Of a DNA stretch of 64,000 bases, positions 24,807 to 33,867 are shown piece after piece. Position 1 is the stretch's first letter, and each line of letters opens with the position of its first letter. The notes beneath the pieces were generated by a model. The model did not search any database. It worked only from the letters and a program-made list of their open reading frames with translations, and was not told the DNA's origin. Origin of the DNA: Halopiger xanaduensis SH-6 (GTDB taxonomy: Archaea; Halobacteriota; Halobacteria; Halobacteriales; Natrialbaceae); NCBI RefSeq assembly GCF_000217715.1, contig NC_015666.1, positions 446,270 to 510,269 of the forward strand, given 5' to 3'. Made by a program: the position numbers and the translations under genes.

Positions 24807-26518
24807 TGCCCACGGTCGACATCGACCCCGACGAACTGCGCGACCTGACCGGTCGCGAGGAGAAAGGCGACGAGGAACTCAAAGACGATCTGTTCGGCCT
24901 CGGCCTCGAGTTCGAGGGCCGCACCGAGGGCGGCGCGTTCGAACTCGAGTTCGCGCCCGACCGCCTCGACCGGCTCTCCGTCGAGGGCGTCGCGCGCTCG
25001 CTACGATACCAGTACGGCGACGCCCGCGGGGTGCACGTCCCCTCGACAAATGACGCCGACTGGACTATCGAGGTCGACGAGTCGGTCCCGGACGAGCGCC
25101 CCTACGTTACGGGCGCCGTGATCCGCGACGTCGATCTCGACGACGAGGCCCTCGAGTCCCTGATCCAACTGCAGGAGAAGCTCCACGCGACGATGGGCCG
25201 CAAGCGCGCCAAGGGCGCGATCGGGATCCACGACCTGACGATGCTCAAAGGGAGTCCCGCCACCGAGGGCAACCCGACGATCGAGTACGTCGGTCTCGAG
25301 CCCGACGAGGATACGTTCGTCCCCCTCGATTCGGATCGGGAGATGTCGCCGGCCGAAGTGCTCGAGGAGCACGGGACCGGCCAGACGTACGCCGATCTCG
25401 TCAGCGAGTACGAGCGCTACCCGGCGATCTACGACGACCTCGGGCTGTTCTCGTTCCCGCCGGTCATCAACGGCCGCCGCACCGAAGTCTCGACCGACTC
25501 GCGGGACCTGTTCGTCGAGATGACCGGCACCGACCAGTGGACGATCGACAAGATGCTCAACATCGTGTGCTACGCGCTGGCCGGTCGCGGGGCCACCCTC
25601 GAGGAAGTCACAGTCGAGTATCCGGACCACGAGATCGTCCGTCCGGACCTCTCGACGAAGACGAAGACGGTCGCTCACGACCGCATCGAAACGATTCTCG
25701 GCATCGACCTCGATCCCGACGAAGTGATCGATCTAGCCGAGCGGTCGGGCCTCGAGGCGGAGAAAGACGAGGACGACGACGGCGATCTCGTCTACGAGGT
25801 GACCGTCCCGCCCTACCGCGTCGACGTCCTCCACCCGCTCGATATCATCGACGACCTCGGGCGCGCCTACGGCTTCAACGACCTCGAGCCGCGCTACCCC
25901 GATGTCGGCACCGTCGGCGGCCGCCACGAGCGCTCCCGGCTCGAGCGCTCGGTCCGCGAGCAACTCGTCGGGCTGGGCTTCGAGGACCTGCTGAACTTCC
26001 ACATGATCAACGAGGCGGCGAACTACGAGCGCCTCGACGTCGAACCGGGAACGGACGTCTACGGCGCCGGCGAGCCTGCGACGATCAAAGAGCCCTACAG
26101 CGAGGACTTCACGATGCTTCGGACGTGGGTCACGCCCTCGCTGCTGATGGTCTTAGAGCGCAACACCCACCGGGCGTACCCGCAAGACCTCGCGGAGATC
26201 GGTTTCACCGCTGAGGTCGACGACAGCGAGAACACCGGCGTCGCCGAGCATCGCCGCGTCGGCGCGGTCCTCGCGAGCCACGAGGCCGGCTACGAGGACG
26301 CCAAGGCGCGCCTGCAGGCGCTCTGTCGCCGGTTCGACGTCGACCTCGAGACGCCGCCGACCGACCACCCCACCTTCATTTCGGGTCGAACGGCGAGCGT
26401 CGTCATCGACGGCGACGAAGTAGGGGTTATCGGCGAGGTGCATCCGAAGGTGCTCGTCGAGCACGACCTCGAGGTTCCGGTCGCCGGCTTCGAGTTCGAT
26501 CTCGCGGCGCTGCGTTAG
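24806..26518 (+). CDS. pheT: Phenylalanyl-tRNA synthetase beta subunit
   Basis: A 570-residue beta subunit of the archaeal/eukaryotic class. It contains the B3/B4 substrate-editing region (RKRAKGAIGIHDL, then FSFPPVINGRRTEVSTDSRDLFVEMTGTD), the B5 domain (VSLSTKTKTV-like start of the helix pair, near residue 275, and YRVDVLHPLDIIDDLGRAYGFNDLEP) and the catalytic-like C-terminal module (LEERLSR-equivalent LERSVREQLVGLGFEDLLNFHM; GEVHPKVLVEHDLEVPVAGFEFDL). It pairs with PheS and removes mischarged Tyr-tRNA-Phe. The ATG overlaps the pheS stop, giving a coupled two-gene operon. Confidence 0.95.
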   Translation: MPTVDIDPDELRDLTGREEKGDEELKDDLFGLGLEFEGRTEGGAFELEFAPDRLDRLSVEGVARSLRYQYGDARGVHVPSTNDADWTIEVDESVPDERPYVTGAVIRDVDLDDEALESLIQLQEKLHATMGRKRAKGAIGIHDLTMLKGSPATEGNPTIEYVGLEPDEDTFVPLDSDREMSPAEVLEEHGTGQTYADLVSEYERYPAIYDDLGLFSFPPVINGRRTEVSTDSRDLFVEMTGTDQWTIDKMLNIVCYALAGRGATLEEVTVEYPDHEIVRPDLSTKTKTVAHDRIETILGIDLDPDEVIDLAERSGLEAEKDEDDDGDLVYEVTVPPYRVDVLHPLDIIDDLGRAYGFNDLEPRYPDVGTVGGRHERSRLERSVREQLVGLGFEDLLNFHMINEAANYERLDVEPGTDVYGAGEPATIKEPYSEDFTMLRTWVTPSLLMVLERNTHRAYPQDLAEIGFTAEVDDSENTGVAEHRRVGAVLASHEAGYEDAKARLQALCRRFDVDLETPPTDHPTFISGRTASVVIDGDEVGVIGEVHPKVLVEHDLEVPVAGFEFDLAALR

Positions 26519-26769
26519 GGACTCGAGCGAAGCCCTCGCCTCGTTTGCTGTAGACACCGTATCGTACCGCGAGCGAACGAAGTGAGCGAGCGGGCCGACG
26601 ACTGACCCGGAGAGCGCGGCGCTACGCGTCGCGAACAGGCGAACGGCCGGAGGCCGTGAGCCGAGGGGAAGGAGGAGTGCTTTTCATCGAAGTTTTGTCG
26701 AGCGACGACGCGCCGTGCGGCAGCTACGCTGCCGTCGGCGCGAAACGAGCGCAGCGCAAAAGTTCGGTT
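26519..26769. repeat. Convergent intergenic region with short dyad repeats and hairpin
   Basis: A 251-bp gap between convergent pheT and the AbrB-like gene. It contains several imperfect short dyads built from GCGAGCGAACGAAGTGAGC-type sequence (about 26569-26592), a GGCCGGAGGCC dyad (about 26643-26655), and a perfect 7-bp hairpin CGGCAGC-TAC-GCTGCCG at 26718-26734. T-rich runs flank the hairpin (CTTTTC near 26681, GTTTTG near 26693). This type of small dyad-rich spacer recurs at 3' ends in haloarchaeal genomes; bidirectional termination is the simplest role. Confidence 0.45.
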
Positions 26770-26967
26770 CTAGAATTCGTGCTCGACGTCTTCCTCGTCC
26801 GCCTTTTGGATGATGATCTTGCCGTCTCGGACGCGGACGAAGACCTCGTCGCCGATATCCATGCCCGCGACTGCGAGTTCATCCTCGTGGAGGTTGAGGT
26901 GGACGTTGTGGTAGTTTCCATCTTCGTCTTTCGCACCACTCGGACTCAGCTTCTTTTTCCGTACCAT
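26770..26967 (-). CDS. Small AbrB/SpoVT-like swapped-hairpin protein
   Basis: A 65-residue protein beginning MVRKKKLSPSGAKDEDG. Its C-terminal half (VAGMDIGDEVFVRVRDGKIIIQKADEED) fits the swapped-hairpin AbrB/SpoVT/MazE DNA-binding fold, where a 'G-x-GD-x-V-x-V' strand pattern is diagnostic. Haloarchaea carry many such small proteins, as transcription regulators or as antitoxins; no toxin gene adjoins this one, so a stand-alone regulator is more likely. On the minus strand a TATA-like TTAAGTATATCC lies about 30-40 nt upstream of the ATG, giving a short leader. Confidence 0.72.
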   Translation of the reverse strand: MVRKKKLSPSGAKDEDGNYHNVHLNLHEDELAVAGMDIGDEVFVRVRDGKIIIQKADEEDVEHEF

Positions 26968-27200
26968 CGCGGGATTCTATGCCGAACTTCGCCGTAGGAT
27001 ATACTTAAGTGTTTTCGACGCCTCGGCGAATGACCTTGTTACACACCGGTTCAGGAGGAAAGTGGACGGAGCGGCGACAGACGGTTGATACTGCGGGGAA
27101 GATGCGCACCCGCCGCACTTAAAGATACCGCCGCAGTCGGTCGATTTCGGGGGATATCTTTATGTCAGGTCGTGTGCTGAATTGACACGGAGGCGAAACC

Positions 27201-27509
27201 ATGGTACGTGAAGACGGCAAACGGAACTTCGCACTGCGCGATTCGGACGGCGAGGAGACGAGCGTCTTCTCGGGGAACACCCCGCGACAGGCGGCGCTCA
27301 AGGCGGCCCGACGGCTCGAGCCCGGCTCGAGCGAGGCGGACGCCGACCGAGTCGAACTGAAACTCCGAGAGAAGGGGACGGACAAGGTCCACATCTACGA
27401 GGGCTGGGCCTGGGAGCAGACGGCCCCCGACGACAAGCCCGACTGGATGCCCGACGAGATCACGGAAGCGAACGTCTCGAAGCAAGGCATCGAACACCTC
27501 GAGGAGTGA
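27201..27509 (+). CDS. Non-histone chromosomal protein MC1 family
   Basis: A 102-residue protein with the MC1 hallmark sequence: KRNFALRDSDGEETSVFSGNTPRQAALKAARRLEPGSSEADADRVELKLREKGTDKVHIYEGW. MC1 monomers bind and sharply bend DNA and compact the chromosome in Methanosarcina and haloarchaea. Here the protein is more acidic than the methanogen versions, as usual for salt-in proteins. A TATA-like ATCTTTATG (about 27154-27162) and a Shine-Dalgarno GGAGG (27190-27194) precede the ATG, so this transcript has a short leader, consistent with a highly expressed gene. Confidence 0.92.
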   Translation: MVREDGKRNFALRDSDGEETSVFSGNTPRQAALKAARRLEPGSSEADADRVELKLREKGTDKVHIYEGWAWEQTAPDDKPDWMPDEITEANVSKQGIEHLEE

Positions 27510-27757
27510 CGACGGCCGACGGTATTTTCTCGGTAGCCTCACACTCCGAGTGACAACTGTATAGACCGTGTAGTTTAACCTGTGAGCTTCGGTACGAGAT
27601 TTCGATACAAATGTGGTTTAGACCAGCTGTAGACCGCCGACCGTCAACTTCCTAAAGGACATTATATCCCTTGGAGCGTACGGGGGTGGGACAGTATTGT
27701 TGTATTCAGATAATAATTAAGCTTATATGACATCGAGCGTCCATTGTTACTCGATAT

Positions 27758-27892
27758 ATGAACCAGATCGTCCACCGTATCGGTGATAGAGGACAAGATT
27801 GTGCGTTCAAAATAGAGTGTGACGAACGCGCTCAGTTCGAACTCGAGCCGGCAAAAACGGACCCGGATCCGGAAGCTGAGGTGGTGGCATGA
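27758..27892 (+). CDS. Small protein encoded upstream of and overlapping narK (44 aa)
   Basis: ATG at 27758 opens 44 codons (begins [12 protein letters not shown], two Cys at 15 and 21, acidic C-terminal half, ends VVA) and closes at TGA 27890-27892, overlapping the narK ATG as ATGA. The TATA-like CTTATATG at 27722-27729 lies about 30 nt upstream, so this, not narK, holds the transcript's first start codon. The acidic composition fits a haloarchaeal protein. Its role is unknown: it could be a real small protein or mainly a way to couple translation into narK. The 250 bp before it are AT-rich with no other gene. Confidence 0.5.
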   Translation: MNQIVHRIGDRGQDCAFKIECDERAQFELEPAKTDPDPEAEVVA

Positions 27893-29214
27893 GCCTGATC
27901 CCCGGCAAGTGGAAGAACCTCCTCCTCGCGACGGCGATGTTCAACCTGGGATTCGTCATCTGGTTCTCCTTCGCTCCGTTCACGGGCGAGATCGCCGACG
28001 AGTTCGGCCTCTCGGTCGCGCAACTCGGGATCGTCTCGAGCGCGGCCGTCATCGCCGTTCCGCTCGGTCGCATCGTTATCGGACCGCTGACCGACAAGTG
28101 GGGCGCACCGGTGACCGCCGGCGGGACGATGGTGGTCGTGGGGACGTTCGCGATCATCAGCGCGTTCGCGCAGACCTACGAGGTGTTCACGGCCTCCCGT
28201 ATTATCGCGTCGCTGGCGGGCATCACGTTCGTCATCGGCATTCAGCACGTCTCCGAGTGGTTCGAAGAGGAGGAGCTCGGCACGGCCGAGGGGATCTTCG
28301 CCGGCATCGGCAACGCCGGCGCGGGCCTGGGCGCGTACTTCACGCTGCCGCGGCTCTTCGGCGAGGGGTACGTCGGCCCGCTGTTCGACGCCAACTGGCG
28401 CGCCGCGTTCTTCTACACCGGCGCGCTGGCCGTCGTCGTCGGCATCCTGTACTTCGTCTTCGGCGACGCCGCCAAGAGCGAGCGCAAGCGCGAGGCGACG
28501 AAAGCGAGCGTGAGCCTGAAACAGTGGTGCTACATCGCGACCCGCTACGGCGCGGTCGTGCTCTCGGTCGCCTACGTCATGACCTTCGGCCTCGAGCTGG
28601 CGATGAACGGCTGGCTGGGAACCTACTACCGCGAGGCGTTCGGCCAGAGCGACATCGTGATCGCGGCGACGTTCGCGGCGACGTTCTCGATCGCGGCCGG
28701 CCTGCTGCGCCCGATCGGCGGCTACGTCAGCGACCTCGTCGCGCGCAAGGAAACGGACATCCTCCCGTGGTTCGAGGGGCGCTACCGCGAGCAGTGGACG
28801 TTCGCGACGCTCGTGTTCGTGATGTGTGCGATGTTCGGGATGACCGCGGCCGGCCTGACGGGCAACATCTACGCGGCCGTCGTCGCCGGGTTCCTCGTCG
28901 GGATGGGCTGTGCGTTCGCCGAGGGGGCGATCTTCGCGCAGGTGCCGGCGATGTTCCCCGACAGTTCGGGCAGCGTCGCCGGCGTCGTCGGCGGCATCGG
29001 CTCCTCGGGCGGGTCGATCTACCCGCTGATCTTCGCCGCGCCGTTCCTGCCGAACCTCCACCTCGGCTACGCGGTCGTCGCCGCGACGATGATCCCGATC
29101 ATCGCGCTGTCGGCGTGGGTCTTCCAGCCCGATATCGCCGACCGCGCAACCGAGGACGGTTGGGTCGTCGACGCCGAAGCGTCGACCGCCGGTCCCGCGC
29201 CGAGCGACGATTAA
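27889..29214 (+). CDS. narK: Nitrate/nitrite transporter, MFS family
   Basis: A 441-residue major facilitator with about 12 membrane helices. It shows the NarK/Nrt-type features: TM1 with [14 protein letters not shown], the MFS loop [13 protein letters not shown], and the nitrate signature-like glycine-rich stretches [20 protein letters not shown] (near residue 140) and [22 protein letters not shown] in the second half. It should move nitrate and/or nitrite across the membrane. No nitrate reductase genes lie in the window, so assimilation and respiration cannot be distinguished. Translation is probably coupled to the 44-residue ORF whose stop overlaps its ATG. Confidence 0.9.
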   Translation: MSLIPGKWKNLLLATAMFNLGFVIWFSFAPFTGEIADEFGLSVAQLGIVSSAAVIAVPLGRIVIGPLTDKWGAPVTAGGTMVVVGTFAIISAFAQTYEVFTASRIIASLAGITFVIGIQHVSEWFEEEELGTAEGIFAGIGNAGAGLGAYFTLPRLFGEGYVGPLFDANWRAAFFYTGALAVVVGILYFVFGDAAKSERKREATKASVSLKQWCYIATRYGAVVLSVAYVMTFGLELAMNGWLGTYYREAFGQSDIVIAATFAATFSIAAGLLRPIGGYVSDLVARKETDILPWFEGRYREQWTFATLVFVMCAMFGMTAAGLTGNIYAAVVAGFLVGMGCAFAEGAIFAQVPAMFPDSSGSVAGVVGGIGSSGGSIYPLIFAAPFLPNLHLGYAVVAATMIPIIALSAWVFQPDIADRATEDGWVVDAEASTAGPAPSDD

Positions 29215-29351
29215 TCCGGACGGCGACGCTCGCAGCCGATCCGTCGCAGCGTCCACTCGAGGCGCAGCGACTGGCAATCGGACGGTCACAAACGAACTGC
29301 GGTGTAAAACTCCGAGCGGAACGATCGGAACCGGAATCGGAATCGAGCGGT

Positions 29352-30104
29352 TCAGTCGGCCGTCTCGACGTTTTCGGCGGTTTCGGCGCGGCTACTATCC
29401 TCGAGGTCGGCGTCGGTTCGAGACGAGCGCAAGCCGCCCCCTTCGGCCGCCGCCTCGAGCGCGTCGACGTTTCGCAGGACGAGCCCGGCGAACCCGAGCA
29501 GGAGGATGGCTTCGACGTAGACGAGCGTCAGCAGCGCGACGAAGTCGTCGACGAGTCCGAGCCCGTCCGCCGCGATGAGGCCGTTGATGACGAGTCCGAT
29601 CCACCCGAGGACGATCAGATGCTTGAGCTTCGTAAACAGCAGCGACCGCTCGCCCGATCGGGACGCGGCGGCGCGCGTAAACGGACCGTACAGGAGGTAG
29701 ATGCCGGCGATCAGCAACGCGAACGGCAGCAGGGACGCGATTTGCCCCGCGATGCCGTCGAGGAAGTAGCCGACGAGCGTGATCCAGACCCGGCCCAGCA
29801 CGATCGCGAGCAGGAGCAGCGCCGCCCGCCGATCGACGCCGGCGATGGCGCTGGTCACGTAAACGATCGGGATCCACATCGCGGTGTATCCCAGGAATCG
29901 CGCCAGATCCGTGTTGCCGCCGATAACGAATTCGATAGCGGTCATGCCGACGTACGCGATCGCCATCACGCCGACGGCCGCCGTCGCGGCGTACCCGTAG
30001 CGTCGGCACGCCGCCGGAAGGCGCCGCGTCCAGGCCAGAAACGCGAGCGTCGCGACGACGAAGACGAGCGTCGAGACGCCGATGGCGGTTGCGGTATCGA
30101 CCAC
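29352..30104 (-). CDS. Opsin-like seven-helix protein without the retinal lysine
   Basis: A 250-residue protein with seven membrane helices that aligns along its length with haloarchaeal rhodopsins (VATLAFLAWTRRLP helix A; RRYGYAATAAVGVMAIAYVGM helix B; helix F KLKHLIVLGWIGLV; helix G LTLVYVEAILLLGFAGLVLRN). At the Schiff-base position (K216 of bacteriorhodopsin) it has Leu202, with Glu198 at the D212 position. Helix C lacks the D85 and D96 acids, and helix F keeps only Trp168. It therefore should not bind retinal normally. The start is GTG at 30104 with a strong SD (GGAGGTGA) placed 6 nt before it, 2 bp after the stop of the transducer gene. That transducer-then-opsin order is the htr-sop arrangement. 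Confidence 0.8.
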   Translation of the reverse strand: MVDTATAIGVSTLVFVVATLAFLAWTRRLPAACRRYGYAATAAVGVMAIAYVGMTAIEFVIGGNTDLARFLGYTAMWIPIVYVTSAIAGVDRRAALLLLAIVLGRVWITLVGYFLDGIAGQIASLLPFALLIAGIYLLYGPFTRAAASRSGERSLLFTKLKHLIVLGWIGLVINGLIAADGLGLVDDFVALLTLVYVEAILLLGFAGLVLRNVDALEAAAEGGGLRSSRTDADLEDSSRAETAENVETAD

Positions 30105-30106
30105 GA

Positions 30107-31744
30107 TCAGTCACCTCCGCTCCCGGCGGCGAGTGTCGGCGCCGCGCGTCCGCCCTCCTCGAGCGTGAACGCGTCGAGGAGCCGCTTCAGGTCGCGCGCG
30201 TCGTCGCCGAGGTCGGTCGCGGTCGTCGAGACCGAATCGATCGTGGCGCTGGTCTCCTCGGAGGCGGCGGCGACCTGCTGGGCCTTGGTCGCGGTCTCGT
30301 TCGAAACCGCCGCGACGTCGTCGACGATCGCCGACAGTTCCTGGGCGGAATCTGCCTGATCGTCCGCGGTCGACGCGATCTGCTGAATGCTGCCGTCGAC
30401 CTGCTCGACTTCGCCGGCGATCGTCTCGAGGCGCGACTCCAGATCGTCGACGATCGTCGCCGTCGACGTAATGTTCGACTCGACCTCGCCGATTTCGTTT
30501 GCCGTCGTTTCCGTTCGGTCGCGGATCGACTCGAGCGTCCCCTCGATATCGTCGACGGCGTCCATCGTCTCCTCGGCGAGGGCCTTGATCTCGTCGGCGA
30601 CGACCGCGAAGCCGCTGCCGTCGGCGCCGGCGGTGGCGGCCTCGATCGAGGCGTTGACCGCCAGCAGGTTCGTCTGGTCGGCGATGTCGTCGATCAGGGC
30701 GATGATCTCCTCGATCTGTTCGGTCTCGCGGGTGAGCTCGTCGGCGGTTTCGACGACCGTCTCCGTGTTCTCGACCAGTTCGTCGATGTTTTCGGCCGCC
30801 TCGGCGGCCGCCTCGCGGCCCTCCTCGGTCAGCTCGGTGACGGATTCGGACTGATCGGCGATCTCGCCGGTGGTCGAGGCCACCTCCTCGGTGGCCGCCG
30901 AGAGGTCGCTGACTTCCGCCGCCGCCGCGTCGAGGTCGTCGGTCTGCTCGGCCGCCCCGTCGGCGATCTCCTGGACGGAATCGGCGACTTCCCGGCTGGC
31001 CGTCCGGATCTCCGCGCTCGAGTCCTCGAGTTCGACGGAGATTTCCTCGACGGCGTTCGCGGACCCCCGAACGTCGACCATCGTCTCGCTCATCCGGTCG
31101 AGCATCTCGTTGAACGACGTCGCGATCGCCGCGATCGCCTCGTCGTCGACCTGCGGCTCGAGTCGCTGTGTGAGATCGCCGTCGGCGCAGGCGTCCATGA
31201 CCTCGGAGAAGCGCTCGGCCTCGGCGACGAGCCGCTCGTTCTGGCGCTCGATCTCCGCGCGGGTCTCCTGCAGTTGTTCGCGCTCGTCCTCGAGTTGGTC
31301 GGCCCGCTCCTCGGCCTCCCGCTGGGCCTGCTGTGCGCGCTCCTGTTCGGTTTCGAGGTCGGCGAGGGTGTCCTCGAGCGAGTCGCGCATCCGCGCGACC
31401 GAGCCGTACAGCTCGCCGATCTCGTCGACGCGATCGGTCTCGAGGTCGACGTCGAACTCGCCGTCGCCGATCCGCTCGGTTCCGTTTCCGAGTCGGCGAA
31501 GCGCCAGAGAGACGTTCCCGCCGAGGACGATCCCGAGCAGGCCGAGGTTCATAACGAACACGACGACCAGCCCCGAGAGGCCCGCGATCGCACGGGCTTC
31601 GGTCTCCTCGGCCGAACCGGAGACGACGTGCTGTCCGAAGACGACCGCAAAGAGGAGGGTGACGCCGATCACACACCCTAATATTGCGGCAATTTTGACA
31701 CTGTACTGGCGGCGGATTCGATTCGGTATGACGGTTTCTATCAT
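30107..31744 (-). CDS. Methyl-accepting transducer, Htr-like
   Basis: A 545-residue protein. Two membrane helices (about 14-40 and 51-77) are joined by only about ten residues, so there is no ligand-binding extracellular domain, as in transducers that read a membrane partner (NpHtrII type). HAMP domains follow ([35 protein letters not shown] and a second near residue 180-235), then a coiled coil and the signalling hairpin [42 protein letters not shown]. It should control CheA and the archaellum motor. The gene directly precedes the opsin-like gene and follows a histidine kinase gene by about 160 bp. Confidence 0.9.
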   Translation of the reverse strand: MIETVIPNRIRRQYSVKIAAILGCVIGVTLLFAVVFGQHVVSGSAEETEARAIAGLSGLVVVFVMNLGLLGIVLGGNVSLALRRLGNGTERIGDGEFDVDLETDRVDEIGELYGSVARMRDSLEDTLADLETEQERAQQAQREAEERADQLEDEREQLQETRAEIERQNERLVAEAERFSEVMDACADGDLTQRLEPQVDDEAIAAIATSFNEMLDRMSETMVDVRGSANAVEEISVELEDSSAEIRTASREVADSVQEIADGAAEQTDDLDAAAAEVSDLSAATEEVASTTGEIADQSESVTELTEEGREAAAEAAENIDELVENTETVVETADELTRETEQIEEIIALIDDIADQTNLLAVNASIEAATAGADGSGFAVVADEIKALAEETMDAVDDIEGTLESIRDRTETTANEIGEVESNITSTATIVDDLESRLETIAGEVEQVDGSIQQIASTADDQADSAQELSAIVDDVAAVSNETATKAQQVAAASEETSATIDSVSTTATDLGDDARDLKRLLDAFTLEEGGRAAPTLAAGSGGD

Positions 31745-31902
31745 CGTGTCTGCTCGCCGAACGGAACCACCGGAGAGCCGGTGGCTAACGGCTAGTGGAC
31801 CAACTCTCCGAGAGCGGGATAACTGTTATCGCCGCCTGAAAGTTCATGAAAGATGCCGAGCGACACGGATATCGGACGGACGATCGCCGAGTTCGATCCG
31901 AG

Positions 31903-33693
31903 TTACTGGAACGGGACGTTCGAGTTCGACTGCGAATCCGAATCGAAGCCTGCCTTCGCGACCGAGCCGACGACGGGCTCGGTCGCGTCACTCGTCGCAA
32001 TCTCGAAGCGCGCGCCGCCCTGCTTGCCGTCGGTCACGGAGACGTCCCAGCCGTGGGCCGAGACGACCGTCTCGACGATCGACAGTCCGAGACCGGTACC
32101 GCCGGCGCCCGAGTACCCCTCCTCGAAGACGCGCTCGCGGCGGTCCGGCGGAACGCCGGCGCCGTCGTCCTCGAGCGCGAACCCGTCGTCGGTGCCTTCG
32201 ACGAGGATCCCGACGCCGGCGTCGTTGTGCTCGACGGCGTTGCGGACGAGGTTCTCGAGCGCCTGCTGAAGCCGGCCGGGATCCGCCGCGACGGTCGGCA
32301 AATCGCGCGTCTCGAGCGTCGCGTCCGACGTTTCGACGCCGGTCCACGCATCGCGCACGACCGACTCGAGGGGGACCGATTCGATCGACCCGAGCTTCGC
32401 GCCGTCGCGGGCGAGCAGGAGGAGGTCGTCGATCATCGACTCCATTCGATCGGCGGCGGCGGCGATGTGCTCGAGGCGGTGCAGTTCCTCCGTCTCCGCG
32501 ATCAGGTCGGCGGTCCCCGAGATCACGTTCAACGGGTTTCGGAGGTCGTGGCTGATCACGGACGCGAACCGCTCGAGGTGCTCGTTCTTCCGGACGAGTT
32601 CGCGCCGGCGGCGCGTGCGCTCGATCGTGTGGCCGATCAGTTCGCCGAGCGTCCGGAGCTGTCGGCACAGTCTGTCGGGCCACGGTCGGCGGTGATCCTG
32701 CCCGACGACGAGGACGCCCCGCAGCTCCCAGTCGATGACGATCGGCACCGCGAGCAGCGCCTCGAGGCCGCGTCGCTCGAGGTATGGGTGGGTATCGCCG
32801 GCCTCGCCGCCCTCGTTCGGGCCGAGGTCGCCGATGAATCCGTCGGGAACGTCGATTTCGGGCCGATCGGTCGTCGGCGGGATCGCGTGGGCGTCGTACT
32901 CCCGGAGCGAGTCCTCGAAGCCGGGAAACGCGGACGGCTCCATCGGCTCGACGTCCGAAGCGTCCGCGGACAGCGTGCCGTCCACATCCGGGACGGAAGC
33001 CGAAGCAGTCGGCGCCGACTCGGGCGAATCGGCGCCCGACCGTGCGGCGTCCCAGGCGTGGGTCGGCTCGAGTCGCGCCGCCTCCTCGTCGTAGTCGAAC
33101 ACGAGACAGCGGTCGGCGTTGAGCCGGGCACCGATCGAGCCGAGCGCCCACTCGATCTCGACGTCGACCTCGTCCGGCGCGGCGCCCATCAGCGAGCGCG
33201 CGATCTCAAGGACGGTGCCGCTGACGTCCGAAATCGAGGCGTCGTAGACGTCGTCGATCCGGGCCCGGAGACGCGCCGCCGGATCGGACTCCGGCGCGGC
33301 TCCCGCGTCCGACGACTCGGACCGGTCGGCGCGACAGACGACGTCGGCGACGTCGGCGCGCACCAGCGATCGAACCCGATCGGGGTCGAACGACGGGACG
33401 ACGGGAACGATCGGCAGCGACGGCCGCGCGGCGCGGACGGACTCGAGCGAGTCGGCCCACGACCGGCCGTCGATCCGCTCGCGGAACGCCTCGGTCACGA
33501 CGAGACAGTCCACGTCGGGATCGACCGCCCCGCGGAGGTCGTCGACCTCGTCGGCGGCGACGTCGGTGACTCGATACGGCGGCTCGATCGCCGCGGCGAG
33601 GCCCTCGCGGCCGCCGTCGACGTCGGCGTAGCGGACGTGAAACGAGCGGCGACTATCTCTGTCCCCGTCCCTGTCCCTATCTACTCCTGCCAC
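31903..33693 (-). CDS. Sensor histidine kinase with GAF-like domain
   Basis: A 596-residue soluble kinase. The N-terminal region (about 1-140) looks receiver-like but degenerate (VDCLVVTEAF, PIVPVVPSFDPDRVRSLVRADVADVV). A GAF domain follows (about 150-365, including GLEALLAVPIVIDWELRGVLVVGQDH), then HisKA with the phospho-acceptor His382 in VISHDLRNPLNVI, and HATPase_c with the N box ENLVRNAVEHND, the G1 box DDGAGVPP and GTGLGLSIVETVV. It lies upstream of the transducer in the same direction. Such bat/HtlD-like GAF kinases are common in haloarchaea; the signal is unknown. The 158-bp gap to the transducer carries that gene's own promoter region. Confidence 0.9.
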   Translation of the reverse strand: MAGVDRDRDGDRDSRRSFHVRYADVDGGREGLAAAIEPPYRVTDVAADEVDDLRGAVDPDVDCLVVTEAFRERIDGRSWADSLESVRAARPSLPIVPVVPSFDPDRVRSLVRADVADVVCRADRSESSDAGAAPESDPAARLRARIDDVYDASISDVSGTVLEIARSLMGAAPDEVDVEIEWALGSIGARLNADRCLVFDYDEEAARLEPTHAWDAARSGADSPESAPTASASVPDVDGTLSADASDVEPMEPSAFPGFEDSLREYDAHAIPPTTDRPEIDVPDGFIGDLGPNEGGEAGDTHPYLERRGLEALLAVPIVIDWELRGVLVVGQDHRRPWPDRLCRQLRTLGELIGHTIERTRRRRELVRKNEHLERFASVISHDLRNPLNVISGTADLIAETEELHRLEHIAAAADRMESMIDDLLLLARDGAKLGSIESVPLESVVRDAWTGVETSDATLETRDLPTVAADPGRLQQALENLVRNAVEHNDAGVGILVEGTDDGFALEDDGAGVPPDRRERVFEEGYSGAGGTGLGLSIVETVVSAHGWDVSVTDGKQGGARFEIATSDATEPVVGSVAKAGFDSDSQSNSNVPFQ

Positions 33694-33867
33694 TGTTCTC
33701 GACCTGCGGTTCCCGAACTATTCGCCAGAATTCGAATATAGCTTGTGGCAGATTCGCGCTCGATCTCGAGCGGTCGTCGACGATCGCGGTCGCGGCTCGA
33801 GCGGCACCGTGTGGCGGCGCGTTCGGTCCCGACGTTCTTTTCACCCCGTCCACACTACGGAACGGCA

